DNA of 22,344 nt from Candidatus Neoanaerotignum tabaqchaliae (GCA_904420235.1 CAJFUS010000165.1:1-22344); one strand, 5' to 3'. Shown: positions 14,563 through 22,132, counted from the first letter of the stretch. Program-made: numbers and translations. Notes: generated by a model not told the origin, from the letters alone.

Positions 14563-14578
14563 TAGGAGGCGCTTATTA

Positions 14579-15358
14579 ATGCACGTATTGGGATTGGACG
14601 TTGGTTCGGCCTCGTCCAAAGTTGTAATTCTTGATGAAAATAAAAACATTGTCTCCTCAAGTGTTTTTCAGGTTGGAACAGGTTCGTCGGGTCCTGCAAG
14701 GGCTCTTGACGAGGCACTTGGAAAGTTGAGTCTCAGCCTTGACGATATGGAAAAAATAGTTGCCACCGGTTATGGAAGGTACGCTTTTGAAAGAGCCGAC
14801 AAGCAGATAAGCGAGATAAGCTGTCACGCTAAAGGCATTTTCCATCTTATTCCAACGGCCAGAACAATTATCGATATAGGCGGGCAGGACGCCAAGGCTA
14901 TTCGTCTTGACGGAAGCGGCATGGTCAGCCAGTTTTTCATGAATGACAAATGCGCCGCCGGAACAGGAAGATTTCTTGAGGTAATGGCAAGAGTTCTGGA
15001 AATCAGCATTGACGAGCTGGAGGAATATGACAGCAAAGCAACAGAGGTTGTAAACGTAAGCAGCACATGCACCGTTTTCGCCGAGTCCGAGGTTATATCA
15101 CACCTTTCAAATAATGTTCCTAAAGAGAATATTATAGCGGGAATTCACGCTTCAGTTGCAAGCAAGGCTTGTGGTCTAGCCTACAGGACGGGGCTTGAGG
15201 ACGATATAGTTATGAGCGGCGGCGTAGCGCAGAACGCGGGAGTTGTTCGCGCTATAAGCAGAGAGCTTAGAAGGCCGGTTATTGTGGCTCCAAACCCGCA
15301 GATTGCCGGAGCTTTGGGAGCCGCGCTGTTTGCTTATGACGAAGCTAAAAAACATTAA
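14579..15358 (+). CDS. 2-hydroxyacyl-CoA dehydratase activator (HadI/FldI/LcdC type)
   Basis: A 259-residue ASKHA-fold ATPase ('archerase') that carries a [4Fe-4S] cluster and injects one electron into the dehydratase at the cost of ATP. The phosphate-binding DVGSASSK is at 7-14, DIGGQDAKAIRL at 99-110, and NDKCAAGTGRF at 122-132. C125 and C164 (SSTCTVFAESEVISHL) supply the cluster shared across the homodimer interface. MSGGVAQNAGVV (212-223) completes the nucleotide site. Length matches the family (about 255-270). I chose ATG 14579, 9 nt after AGGAGG, over an in-frame upstream start at 14546 that would include the leader hairpin and the RBS. It is oxygen-sensitive by nature, consistent with a strict anaerobe. 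First gene of the three-gene operon. Confidence 0.93.
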   Translation: MHVLGLDVGSASSKVVILDENKNIVSSSVFQVGTGSSGPARALDEALGKLSLSLDDMEKIVATGYGRYAFERADKQISEISCHAKGIFHLIPTARTIIDIGGQDAKAIRLDGSGMVSQFFMNDKCAAGTGRFLEVMARVLEISIDELEEYDSKATEVVNVSSTCTVFAESEVISHLSNNVPKENIIAGIHASVASKACGLAYRTGLEDDIVMSGGVAQNAGVVRAISRELRRPVIVAPNPQIAGALGAALFAYDEAKKH

Positions 15359-15382
15359 ACTTTAAGGGAGAGAGGGATTTAA

Positions 15383-16666
15383 ATGAACGAAACTGAAGGC
15401 ATGAACGCAAAACAAAAACTGGGATATTATACCCAGAAATTTTATGACGACGCTATGGCTGCCCACGATAAAGGCGAGTTTGTATGCTGGTCAAGCTCAA
15501 TAGCTCCTTCGGAGTTTTTCAGAACTATGGGTATTCATATTGTATATCCTGAAAACCATGCCGCCGCTGTTGGCGCAAAGCACGGCGCTCTTGAGATTCT
15601 TGAGCTTGCCGAAAGAAAAGGCTACACTATGGACAACTGTTCATACTCAAGAATTAACCTTGCCTATATGGACCTTCTTGTTGAGGAAAAGGTTACAGGC
15701 AAAACTCCAGAGGCTCTTGCTAAGCTTGACGAGCTTAAAATTCCAAGAATTCCGCTGCCTGATATAATTATCATGTGCAACAACATCTGTGAGGTTCTTC
15801 TTAAATGGTATGAAAACCTTGCCGTAACTCTTAAGGTTCCTTATGTTGTTATTGACGTTCCTTATGTTTATGAGTGGCCGATTCCTCAGCGTGCCATCGA
15901 TTATGTTGAGGCTCAGTTTAAGAGAGCTATCAAACAGATTGAGGACCTTTGCGGAAAACCTTTCGACTATGAGAACTTTATCAAGGTTCAGGAACAGACA
16001 CAGCGTTCAATAGCCGCTTGGGACAAGGCTATGGGAATGGCTTCAGTTGTTCCTTCGCCTCTTAACGGATTTGATATATTCAACTTTATGGCTCTTATTG
16101 TTTGCGCCCGTTCAGACTATGCGTCGGAAGACACATTCACAACTCTTGCAGATGAACTTCAGGCTAAGGCCGACGCAGGAATTGATGCTTTCAAGGGCGG
16201 AGAGAAAACACGTATAGCATGGGAAGGAATAGCCGTATGGCCATATCTTTCACATACATATAAAGCCCTTAAGGCTCTTGGAACAAACATGGTTGGCTCA
16301 ACATACCCAAGCGCATGGTCAATCCACTATGAGCCGGGCGACCTTAAGGCAATGGCTGCCGGATATATCGGCTGCTACTATAACACAAGCCTTGAAAGAC
16401 GTGTTGACGTTCTTGGCGGAGTTATGGAAAACACAAAATGCACGGGTATACTTTACCACAACAACAGAAGCTGCAAGAACATGGCTGTTATGAATGTTGA
16501 AATGGCCGAGATGATTAGAGAAAGAACAAAAACTCCTTTCGCAAGCTTTGACGGCGACCAGACAGACCCTCGTAACTTCTCAGAAGCTCAGTTTGATACA
16601 AGAGTTGAGGCACTTGCAGAGGTTATGGAGCAGAATATGGCGAATGCCGCTAATCAGAATGCTTGA
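15383..16666 (+). CDS. 2-hydroxyacyl-CoA dehydratase, larger subunit (HadB/FldB/LcdA-like)
   Basis: A 427-residue subunit of the heterodimeric iron-sulfur dehydratase that removes water from an (R)-2-hydroxyacyl-CoA through a ketyl radical, giving an enoyl-CoA in amino-acid fermentation. Family blocks: FVCWSSSIAPSEFF (33-46), NCSYSRINLAYMD (85-97), IIMCNNICEVLLKWYENLA (129-147) and CTGILYHNNRSCK (353-365). C86, C132/C136 and C353/C364 are the candidate cluster or structural cysteines. The ATG follows a long purine-rich GGGAGAGAGGG site 24 bp after the activator gene. Codon choice includes CGT and ATC, seen less in neighbouring genes, which suggests high expression. Substrate (isocaproyl, aryl or lactyl type) cannot be fixed from motifs. 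Confidence 0.93.
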   Translation: MNETEGMNAKQKLGYYTQKFYDDAMAAHDKGEFVCWSSSIAPSEFFRTMGIHIVYPENHAAAVGAKHGALEILELAERKGYTMDNCSYSRINLAYMDLLVEEKVTGKTPEALAKLDELKIPRIPLPDIIIMCNNICEVLLKWYENLAVTLKVPYVVIDVPYVYEWPIPQRAIDYVEAQFKRAIKQIEDLCGKPFDYENFIKVQEQTQRSIAAWDKAMGMASVVPSPLNGFDIFNFMALIVCARSDYASEDTFTTLADELQAKADAGIDAFKGGEKTRIAWEGIAVWPYLSHTYKALKALGTNMVGSTYPSAWSIHYEPGDLKAMAAGYIGCYYNTSLERRVDVLGGVMENTKCTGILYHNNRSCKNMAVMNVEMAEMIRERTKTPFASFDGDQTDPRNFSEAQFDTRVEALAEVMEQNMANAANQNA

Positions 16667-16692
16667 TTTGAAGTTTAGAGGAGGCGTTATTA

Positions 16693-17820
16693 ATGAGTAA
16701 AATTGATACTATAATATCACAGCTTGATGCTATTTCTAAAAATCCAAGAAAGGCCATGGAGGATTTTAAAGCAAAAACAGGAAAGGGCGCTGTTGGCGTT
16801 CTTCCAATTTACGCTCCAGAAGAAATTGTTTATGCCACAGGATACCTTCCTATGGGAATTTGGGGCGCTACAAAGAAACAAATTTTAAAAGCCACATCAA
16901 ATCTTCCAGCTTTCGCATGTTCAATTATGCAGTCAATTATGGAGCTTGAGATTAACGGCACATACGATGACCTTGCAGCCGTTGTAATTTCATCTCCTTG
17001 CGATACACTTAAATGTTTCGGACAGAAATGGAAAGGCAAATCTCCTGTTATACAGTTCGCTCACTCACAGAACAGAGATATGGAAGCCTCAAATATATAC
17101 ATGGTTGGAGAGTATGCACATGTTAGGGAAGAACTTGAGAAGGTTCTTGGCGTAACAATAACTGACGACGCTATTAACGCCGCCATAGAGGTTTACAACG
17201 AGAACAGAGCTATAATGAGAATGTTCTCTGACGTTGCCGCTATGTATCCTCAAATTATAACACCTAAGAAACGTCACGCCGTTATTAAGGCAAGATTCTT
17301 TATGGATAAAGCGGAGCATACAAAGCTTGTTAGAGAGCTTATTACAGAGCTTCTTCAGCAGCCGGTTGTTCCTTTCAAGGGCAAAAAAGTTGTTCTTACA
17401 GGAATTCAGGCAGAGCCGGACGAACTTCTTGACATATTCGAGGAGTTTGGCATAGCTGTTGTTGCCGATGATTTGGCTCAGGAGTCAAGACAGTTCCGTA
17501 CAGACGTTCCAGCCGGAAGCGACCCTCTTTACAGGCTTGCTAAACAGTGGCAGAACGTTACGGCCTGCGCTCTTGCTATTGACCGTGACAAACCAAGAGG
17601 AAAATTTATTGCCGACCTTGTTAAAGAGCATGGCGCCGACGCTGTAATTGTTTGTATGATGAAATTCTGCGACCCTGAGGAGTATGATTATCCTATACTT
17701 CTTGAGGACTTTGAGAAGGCCAACAATATTAAGAATCTTAAAATTGAGATTGACCAGCAGTCAGAGTCTCTTGAGCAGGTTAGAACAAGGGTACAGAGCT
17801 TTGTTGAGATGCTTGGCTAA
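16693..17820 (+). CDS. 2-hydroxyacyl-CoA dehydratase, smaller subunit (HadC/FldC/LcdB-like)
   Basis: A 375-residue partner subunit of the dehydratase. Family hallmarks are GKGAVGVLPIYAPEEIVYATGYLPMGIWG (31-58), LPAFACSIMQ with C76, SPCDTLKCFGQKWKG with C103 and C108 (101-115), the GIQAEPDELLD segment near 238-247, the DDLAQESRQFR segment (259-269), and VCMMKFCDPEEYDYP with C321 and C326. Size equals HadC and FldC. It starts 26 bp after the larger subunit with AGGAGG at 16679-16684, in a context (GGAGGCG-TTATTAATG) almost the same as that of the activator gene. A terminator closes the operon at 17849-17881. No CoA-transferase (HadA/FldA) or 2-hydroxyacid dehydrogenase is linked, so those activities must be encoded elsewhere. 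Confidence 0.94.
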   Translation: MSKIDTIISQLDAISKNPRKAMEDFKAKTGKGAVGVLPIYAPEEIVYATGYLPMGIWGATKKQILKATSNLPAFACSIMQSIMELEINGTYDDLAAVVISSPCDTLKCFGQKWKGKSPVIQFAHSQNRDMEASNIYMVGEYAHVREELEKVLGVTITDDAINAAIEVYNENRAIMRMFSDVAAMYPQIITPKKRHAVIKARFFMDKAEHTKLVRELITELLQQPVVPFKGKKVVLTGIQAEPDELLDIFEEFGIAVVADDLAQESRQFRTDVPAGSDPLYRLAKQWQNVTACALAIDRDKPRGKFIADLVKEHGADAVIVCMMKFCDPEEYDYPILLEDFEKANNIKNLKIEIDQQSESLEQVRTRVQSFVEMLG

Positions 17821-17848
17821 TTTAAATGTTAATTTTATAAGTTAATAT

Positions 17849-17881
17849 AAAAACGGAGGGATTAAATCTCTCCGTTTTTTG
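17849..17881 (+). terminator. Terminator of the dehydratase operon
   Basis: ACGGAGGGAT (17853-17862) pairs with ATCTCTCCGT (17866-17875) with one G-U pair, followed by TTTTT; the A-rich 5' flank also makes it usable in the opposite direction for the convergent Crp-type gene. Confidence 0.92.
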
Positions 17882-17916
17882 TATGTATAAAGTCGTAGGG
17901 CCGTGAAATAATATTT

Positions 17917-18579
17917 TCAGTAAATTATACTGCTGTTGAATGTTATGGTTTTTTTATTTATGATTATTATGCCTTCATCTCTCATTTTTTTAATTTCCCG
18001 CATCATGGCGCTGCGGTCGGAAGATATATAATCGGCAAGCACCGAAAAGGAGAAGGGCATTTTAAATGTTTGGCTTTTGGCCTTTGAGCTTTGTATGCTG
18101 AAATAGGCTACAAGCTTTTCCCTTATAGAGCGTCGGCTTAATATGTCTATGTGCTCGCTAAGCTGCGAGGCCTTTTGAGAAACCATTGAGAACATGTTGT
18201 TTATAAGCTGAGTGTGGTGGGCGCAGGCGTTTGAGCAGGTTTTTATTATGCAAGTATAATCTATAAAACGAACTTTAGCGTCCGCCGAGCAAACAACTGA
18301 TATATTCTCGGTGTTTGAGTGGAAATAGAATATCTCACCGAATATGGAGCCGGTTGTAAGATACTCCAGTATGGTTTGGGACCCCTTTAAGAATGTATTT
18401 ATAACAATGGCCTTTCCGGATTCGACAATGCCTACTTTTTTATTTTTTGAGTCGTAAAAGCAGATTGTTTCTCCGGATTTATAGCTGCGTACGCTTGTGC
18501 TGAAGCAGGTCATCATTTTGTTATAGCTTTCTGCGGAAATGTTGTTGAACAGGTCTGAGGTTTGAAGTGATATGTCCAT
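17917..18579 (-). CDS. Crp/Fnr-family transcriptional regulator
   Basis: A 220-residue regulator with an N-terminal cyclic-nucleotide-binding-like beta-roll (about 10-110; SGETICFYDSKNKKVGIVESG, then TTGSIFGEIFYF), a dimerisation helix (about 122-150) and a C-terminal winged helix (FSFSVLADYISSDRSAMMREIKKMRDEGII, split here as 176-190 and 191-205). The roll lacks the cAMP phosphate-binding Arg/Ser pattern, so cAMP is unlikely. C110, C115 and C119 lie close together before the dimer helix and could serve redox or metal sensing, but that is inference. It diverges from rubredoxin, and a 14-bp palindrome lies between them. ATG start at 18579. This clostridial Crp-like subfamily commonly controls redox or stress genes. 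Confidence 0.9.
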   Translation of the reverse strand: MDISLQTSDLFNNISAESYNKMMTCFSTSVRSYKSGETICFYDSKNKKVGIVESGKAIVINTFLKGSQTILEYLTTGSIFGEIFYFHSNTENISVVCSADAKVRFIDYTCIIKTCSNACAHHTQLINNMFSMVSQKASQLSEHIDILSRRSIREKLVAYFSIQSSKAKSQTFKMPFSFSVLADYISSDRSAMMREIKKMRDEGIIIINKKTITFNSSIIY

Positions 18580-18645
18580 TTTTTAGCCTTTCTTCATTAA
18601 TTTTTTAATGGAATAATATGATAAAATATATTTTAATTTAAAAAA

Positions 18646-18659
18646 GTTGCATTTGCAAC
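18646..18659. promoter_or_regulatory. Crp/Fnr-type palindromic operator
   Basis: GTTGCA (18646-18651) and TGCAAC (18654-18659) form a perfect dyad around TT. It lies between the divergent Crp-type gene and rubredoxin. Its centre (18652.5) is 41.5 bp before the start predicted from the TATAAT at 18682-18687, the standard class II activator position. Confidence 0.65.
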
Positions 18660-18681
18660 AGTATTTTTTAAATTAATGGTA

Positions 18682-18687
18682 TATAAT
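18682..18687 (+). promoter_or_regulatory. -10 element of the rubredoxin promoter
   Basis: Perfect TATAAT, but the hexamer 17 bp upstream (18659-18664, CAGTAT) is a poor -35. Such a promoter usually needs an activator, which fits the palindrome overlapping the -35 region. Confidence 0.6.
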
Positions 18688-18754
18688 TTAAACATAGTAA
18701 ATTTTAAATTCAGTAAATTATTTATTTTTATCTACTTTAAGGAGGTATTTTAAA

Positions 18755-18913
18755 ATGCAGAAATATGTATGTGGCCCTTGCGGATATGTTTATGACCCGG
18801 CAGTAGGCGACCCAGATAATGGAATAGCTCCAGGAACAGCCTTTGAGGACCTTCCTGACACATGGGTTTGCCCTATATGCGGCGTTGGCAAGGAAGAGTT
18901 TAAGCCAGAATAA
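18755..18913 (+). CDS. rub: Rubredoxin
   Basis: A 52-residue cytoplasmic electron carrier with one iron held by four cysteines. C6 and C9 (YVCGPCGYVYD) and C39 and C42 (WVCPICGVGK) form the two CxxC knuckles; the middle DPDNGIAPGTAFEDLPDTW is the classic rubredoxin core. Length is standard. ATG 18755 follows AAGGAGG (18738-18744). It precedes the superoxide reductase gene by 141 bp, and rubredoxin is the usual electron donor to that enzyme, so the pair forms an oxygen/superoxide defence module. A weak hairpin (TTCCGT/GCGGAA, about 18920-18938) follows with no T run, so read-through into the next gene is likely. Confidence 0.97.
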   Translation: MQKYVCGPCGYVYDPAVGDPDNGIAPGTAFEDLPDTWVCPICGVGKEEFKPE

Positions 18914-19054
18914 TATAACTTCCGTCTTTTATGCGGAATGGATTATTTATAAAATCTGTGAAAGATAATTTTATAAATATTGTGAATTGTTGGTTGTTGG
19001 TAAATTTGCCAGTAGTCTTTAACTTGTATAAAACAAACAGGGAGGCGCGTTTTG

Positions 19055-19438
19055 ATGAAGGAATTAAAATTATACTATTGTGAACACTGTAAAAAAGTAG
19101 TAGAGGTAGTAGTTGATACTGCTGTTCCTCTTGTATGCTGCGGACAGAAAATGACCGAGGTTAAGGCAAACTCAACTGAGGCCGCCCATGAAAAACACCT
19201 TCCGGTAATTGAAAAAGACGGAGACAAGGTTACGGTTAAGGTAAGCACAGTTGAGCATCCTATGCTTGAGGAGCATTATATTACGGCTATATGGCTTCAA
19301 ACGGAAAAAGCCCTTTATAAAAAAGCTCTTGTTCCTGGAGAAAAACCAGAGGCTGTATTTGCCGTATCTTCGGACGACAAAGTATTGGCGGCTTATGAAT
19401 ACTGCAACTTACACGGTCTTTGGAAAACAGAGGCTTAA
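19055..19438 (+). CDS. dfx: Desulfoferrodoxin (2Fe superoxide reductase)
   Basis: A 127-residue enzyme that reduces superoxide to peroxide without making oxygen, the anaerobe's alternative to dismutase. The N-terminal desulforedoxin domain has C9, C12, C28 and C29 (YYCEHC, VCCGQKM) for the FeS4 centre. The catalytic Fe(His4Cys) centre is formed by H48 (in AHEKHLP, with E47 as the usual glutamate), H68, H74 (VEHPMLEEHY), C117 and H120 (CNLHGLW). All ligands are present, so it is a complete class I enzyme. I took ATG 19055 after GGGAGG rather than the TTG three bases earlier. An imperfect dyad (TGGTAAATTTGCCA, 18998-19011) is upstream, but no clear separate promoter was found. Confidence 0.97.
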   Translation: MKELKLYYCEHCKKVVEVVVDTAVPLVCCGQKMTEVKANSTEAAHEKHLPVIEKDGDKVTVKVSTVEHPMLEEHYITAIWLQTEKALYKKALVPGEKPEAVFAVSSDDKVLAAYEYCNLHGLWKTEA

Positions 19439-19472
19439 GACGCACAGTTTTTAAAAACAATTTTCTAAATAT

Positions 19473-19507
19473 AAACGGCCCTCGTCTTAACAGATGAGGG
19501 CCGTTTT
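19473..19507. terminator. Bidirectional terminator between dfx and pfk
   Basis: AAACGGCCCTC (19473-19483) and GAGGGCCGTTT (19496-19506) are perfect 11-bp inverted arms, and the inner GTCT/AGAT pairs lengthen the stem. T-rich tracts flank both sides, as suits two convergent units. Confidence 0.9.
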
Positions 19508-19641
19508 ATGGAAATGAACTTTTTGAGATTATAAAACTTTAAGTTTTTACTTAAGCTAAATCATAGGGGGAAAATATCTCATGTTTTGCATATGATTATA
19601 TATCCCTTATTGATTTTTGCGGTAAAAGCTTTTATTTTAAA

Positions 19642-19664
19642 TTATGTAAACAGTGTTTACATAA
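19642..19664. repeat. Perfect 10-bp dyad downstream of pfk
   Basis: TTATGTAAAC (19642-19651) and GTTTACATAA (19655-19664) are perfect inverted copies around AGT, 34 bp beyond the pfk stop. It could be a weak AT-rich terminator for the leftward pfk transcript (the following minus-strand sequence is AT-rich without a pure T run) or a protein-binding operator. Confidence 0.6.
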
Positions 19665-19697
19665 ATCCTGAAAGACTTGTTAGGGTTATGCTTTTAG

Positions 19698-20822
19698 TTA
19701 TCTTTTTCTGTATACCGGCATATCACCGAATGAAACGCCCAAGTCGCGGGCAACCTTAACAAGCTCGTCTGTTTCGGGGTCTATAAGCTTTTGAGCGCCG
19801 ACAACTTCCTCAAGAGGAACATAGCTTATTTCGCCATGCTTTAAACAAACCATGTTGCCGTATTTTTCATCATGTATCATTTTAGCGGCGTAAGAACCGT
19901 ATCTTGCCGAAAGTATTCTGTCATAAGGCGACGTTTCTCCGCCTCTTTGGGTGTGGCCCAAAACTACGGGGCGTATCTCGTGCTCGCCTCCTATAATTTC
20001 CTCAAGCTGATAAGTAAGTTTGTTGGCTATTCCCCCAAGCCTTATGGGGTCGGGGCTGTCTTTAACAACTTTGTTGACGGTTACCGTGCCGCCAAGCTCC
20101 TTTGCGCCTTCGGAAACAACTATTATTGTAAAAAGCTTGCCTCTGGCGTCCCTTTCTTTTATTTTCTGCACTATGTTCTCAATTTTATATGGTATCTCCG
20201 GTATAAGTATAATGTCGGCGGAACCGGCTATGCCGCCGTGAAGGGCAATCCAGCCGGCGTTTCTGCCCATAACCTCAACAACTATTATTCTGTGGTGGCT
20301 TTCGGCCGTTGTGTGCAGCCTTCCAAGGGCCTCGGTAACAATGTTAACGGCGGTGTTGAAGCCGAAAGTAACGTCAGTTGCCATAAGGTCGTTGTCTATT
20401 GTTTTGGGAACTCCTATAACATTTACGCCTTTTCGTGAGAAATCCCTCGCGCTTGTTAAAGTGCCGTCGCCGCCAAGTATAACAAGACAGTCAACGCCTT
20501 CTTTTTTTAAATTGTCAACGGCAACGTCGGATACGTCCTTTCTAACCTCAACGCCGTTTTCAACAACCTTATAGTCAAAAAGATTGTCTTTGTTTGAGCT
20601 GTATAATATAGAGCCGCCTTTATGAAGTATGCCGGTTGTGTTCTCAAGTGTAAGTGGCATGAAATCGTTTATATAAAGACCTCTGTATCCGGATTTGTAG
20701 CCAATAAGCTCGTAATTATATTTAAGTATGCAGGTTTTTGTGAGGGTATATATTACGGCATTAAGGCCCGGAGCGTCGCCGCCGCCTGTAAGCAGGGCTA
20801 TTTTTTTCTTTTTATCAGACAT
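19698..20822 (-). CDS. pfkA: 6-phosphofructokinase, Gly/Lys-type (probably ATP-dependent)
   Basis: A 374-residue glycolytic enzyme phosphorylating fructose 6-phosphate at C1. LLTGGGDAPGLNAV (10-23) is the nucleotide site, GGDGT (117-121) the phosphate-donor motif, PKTIDND (139-145) the catalytic loop, and VMGRNAGWIAL (184-194) the sugar-phosphate site. G120 with K140 equals the Gly104/Lys124 combination in E. coli numbering: Gly at the first site generally goes with ATP use, while Lys at the second is shared with PPi enzymes. ATP is favoured but PPi is not excluded. It is longer than the 320-residue classical bacterial form and matches the group III (mixed-substrate) size. I placed the start at ATG 20822, preceded by AGGAGG; a 15-codon upstream extension has no binding site. 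Confidence 0.9.
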   Translation of the reverse strand: MSDKKKKIALLTGGGDAPGLNAVIYTLTKTCILKYNYELIGYKSGYRGLYINDFMPLTLENTTGILHKGGSILYSSNKDNLFDYKVVENGVEVRKDVSDVAVDNLKKEGVDCLVILGGDGTLTSARDFSRKGVNVIGVPKTIDNDLMATDVTFGFNTAVNIVTEALGRLHTTAESHHRIIVVEVMGRNAGWIALHGGIAGSADIILIPEIPYKIENIVQKIKERDARGKLFTIIVVSEGAKELGGTVTVNKVVKDSPDPIRLGGIANKLTYQLEEIIGGEHEIRPVVLGHTQRGGETSPYDRILSARYGSYAAKMIHDEKYGNMVCLKHGEISYVPLEEVVGAQKLIDPETDELVKVARDLGVSFGDMPVYRKR

Positions 20823-20925
20823 TTTAACCAGCCTCCTGTTTTTACATATATAATTATTATAAAACAAAAACGTTTCAAAATAAACGCTTAATTAAAAACA
20901 GCTTATGTTACTGCAATCAAATAAT

Positions 20926-20963
20926 TACAAAAACAAAAGCACGGTGCATTTATTGCCGTGCTT
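20926..20963 (-). terminator. Terminator of the cyclopropane synthase gene
   Basis: On the minus strand AAGCACGG (20956-20963) pairs with CCGTGCTT (20937-20944) around an 11-nt loop and runs into TTTTGTTTTTG. It starts 9 bp after the stop codon of the upstream leftward gene. Confidence 0.88.
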
Positions 20964-20971
20964 AAGTAATA

Positions 20972-22132
20972 TTATACGGTTCTTAACATAGGGAGATTGT
21001 TGTTTATTCCCTTGGACATTAAAATTTGATGCAGGTCTATAATTCCGTTGTTGAATGTTGCGGCACAGGCGGCCAAATAAAGGTCCCACATGCGTGTAAA
21101 CTCGACACCCATCATTTTTTCTATTTCTTCCCTATGGCCGTTAAAGTTGTTCCTCCAGCAAAGAAGTGTTTTGTTATAGTGCCTTCTTAAGCTCTCAACA
21201 TCAAGGGTATAGAAATTGTAATCGGGCAGTATGTTTATTATCTCCCTAAGGCTTGGTATCATTCCGCCGGGGAATATATACTTTTTAATCCACGCGTCAC
21301 CGGGGTGCTCTTTTAAAGCGCTTATGAAATGAAGAAGGAAAAGACCTCCGTCGTTTAAAACACTGTGCACGTTTTTTATAAACAGGTCGTAATTTTTGCG
21401 TCCCACATGCTCTATCATGCCAACGCTTACAATTCTGTCGAACTTTTTGCCGCTTTTTTCAAGGTCTCTGTAGTCCATAATCTCAACGGACAGCAAATCC
21501 TCAAGGCCTTCTTTTTTAATGGTCTCGGAAAAGCCCTTGGCTTGTTCGGAGCTTAATGTTATTCCAAGGCCCTTAATCTTATATTTTTTGGCGGCCCTTA
21601 TTAAAAGAGCGCCCCAGCCGCAGCCTATGTCAAGCAGTGACATGCCTTCTTCTATTTGAAGTTTGTCAAGTATGTGGTCAACCTTGTCCTCCTGCGCTTT
21701 GTCAAGGTCCTCGTTTCCATCTTTAAAATAGGCGCATGAGTAGGTCATGGATTTATCAAGCCACAGCTTATAAAAGTCGTTTCCTATGTCATAGTGGGAG
21801 GAGACCTCTTTTTTCTGATTCATTTTTGAAACAGAAGTTTTTATTATGCCTTTAAGGGCATGCTCGTCTGTGCTGAATTTGGCCATGTTGCCAAGAAACA
21901 GATTAAGCACATAATAAAGGTCTTTGTCAAGCTCTATGTCGCCCCGCATATAAGCCTCGCCAAGGGCCAAAGAAGTGCTTGTAATAAGCTCAGTTTTTTT
22001 AATAGGTTTTTTTATTGTTACGTTAAAAAGCGGCTCGCCGTTTCCTATTTTTATTTTTTCGCCTTCCGTTTCAACAGTAAAGCATACGGATATAATGTTT
22101 CCAAGATATTCCGCTATGAAATTTCCGCCCAT
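20972..22132 (-). CDS. cfa: Cyclopropane-fatty-acyl-phospholipid synthase
   Basis: A 386-residue SAM-dependent, membrane-associated methyltransferase that adds a methylene bridge to unsaturated acyl chains of membrane phospholipids, usually for acid or stationary-phase stress. An N-terminal lipid-binding region (1-100, with LGEAYMRGDIELD at 57-69) precedes the catalytic domain: HYDIGNDFYKLWLD (113-126), MTYSCAYF (129-136), the SAM motif LLDIGCGWGALLIRAA (166-181), GITLSSEQ (190-197), SVGMIEHVG and the FIFPGGMIPS-like segment near the end of the core. Family order and length are complete. ATG 22132 follows AAGGAGGG on the minus strand. It has its own promoter and terminator and is monocistronic. 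Confidence 0.95.
   Translation of the reverse strand: MGGNFIAEYLGNIISVCFTVETEGEKIKIGNGEPLFNVTIKKPIKKTELITSTSLALGEAYMRGDIELDKDLYYVLNLFLGNMAKFSTDEHALKGIIKTSVSKMNQKKEVSSHYDIGNDFYKLWLDKSMTYSCAYFKDGNEDLDKAQEDKVDHILDKLQIEEGMSLLDIGCGWGALLIRAAKKYKIKGLGITLSSEQAKGFSETIKKEGLEDLLSVEIMDYRDLEKSGKKFDRIVSVGMIEHVGRKNYDLFIKNVHSVLNDGGLFLLHFISALKEHPGDAWIKKYIFPGGMIPSLREIINILPDYNFYTLDVESLRRHYNKTLLCWRNNFNGHREEIEKMMGVEFTRMWDLYLAACAATFNNGIIDLHQILMSKGINNNLPMLRTV

Noticed and set aside
14546..14578. Upstream start for the dehydratase activator
   Set aside because: It would translate the leader hairpin and the AGGAGG. The ATG at 14579 gives the normal family N-terminus (MHVLGLDVGS).
14487..14578. T-box or riboswitch in the dehydratase leader
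   Set aside because: The leader is only about 85 nt and lacks the T-box core and any terminator hairpin with a T run; only the small alternative stems are visible.
20823..20867. Fifteen-codon N-terminal extension of phosphofructokinase
   Set aside because: It covers the AGGAGG of the ATG at 20822, has no binding site of its own, and the conserved fold starts right after the later Met.
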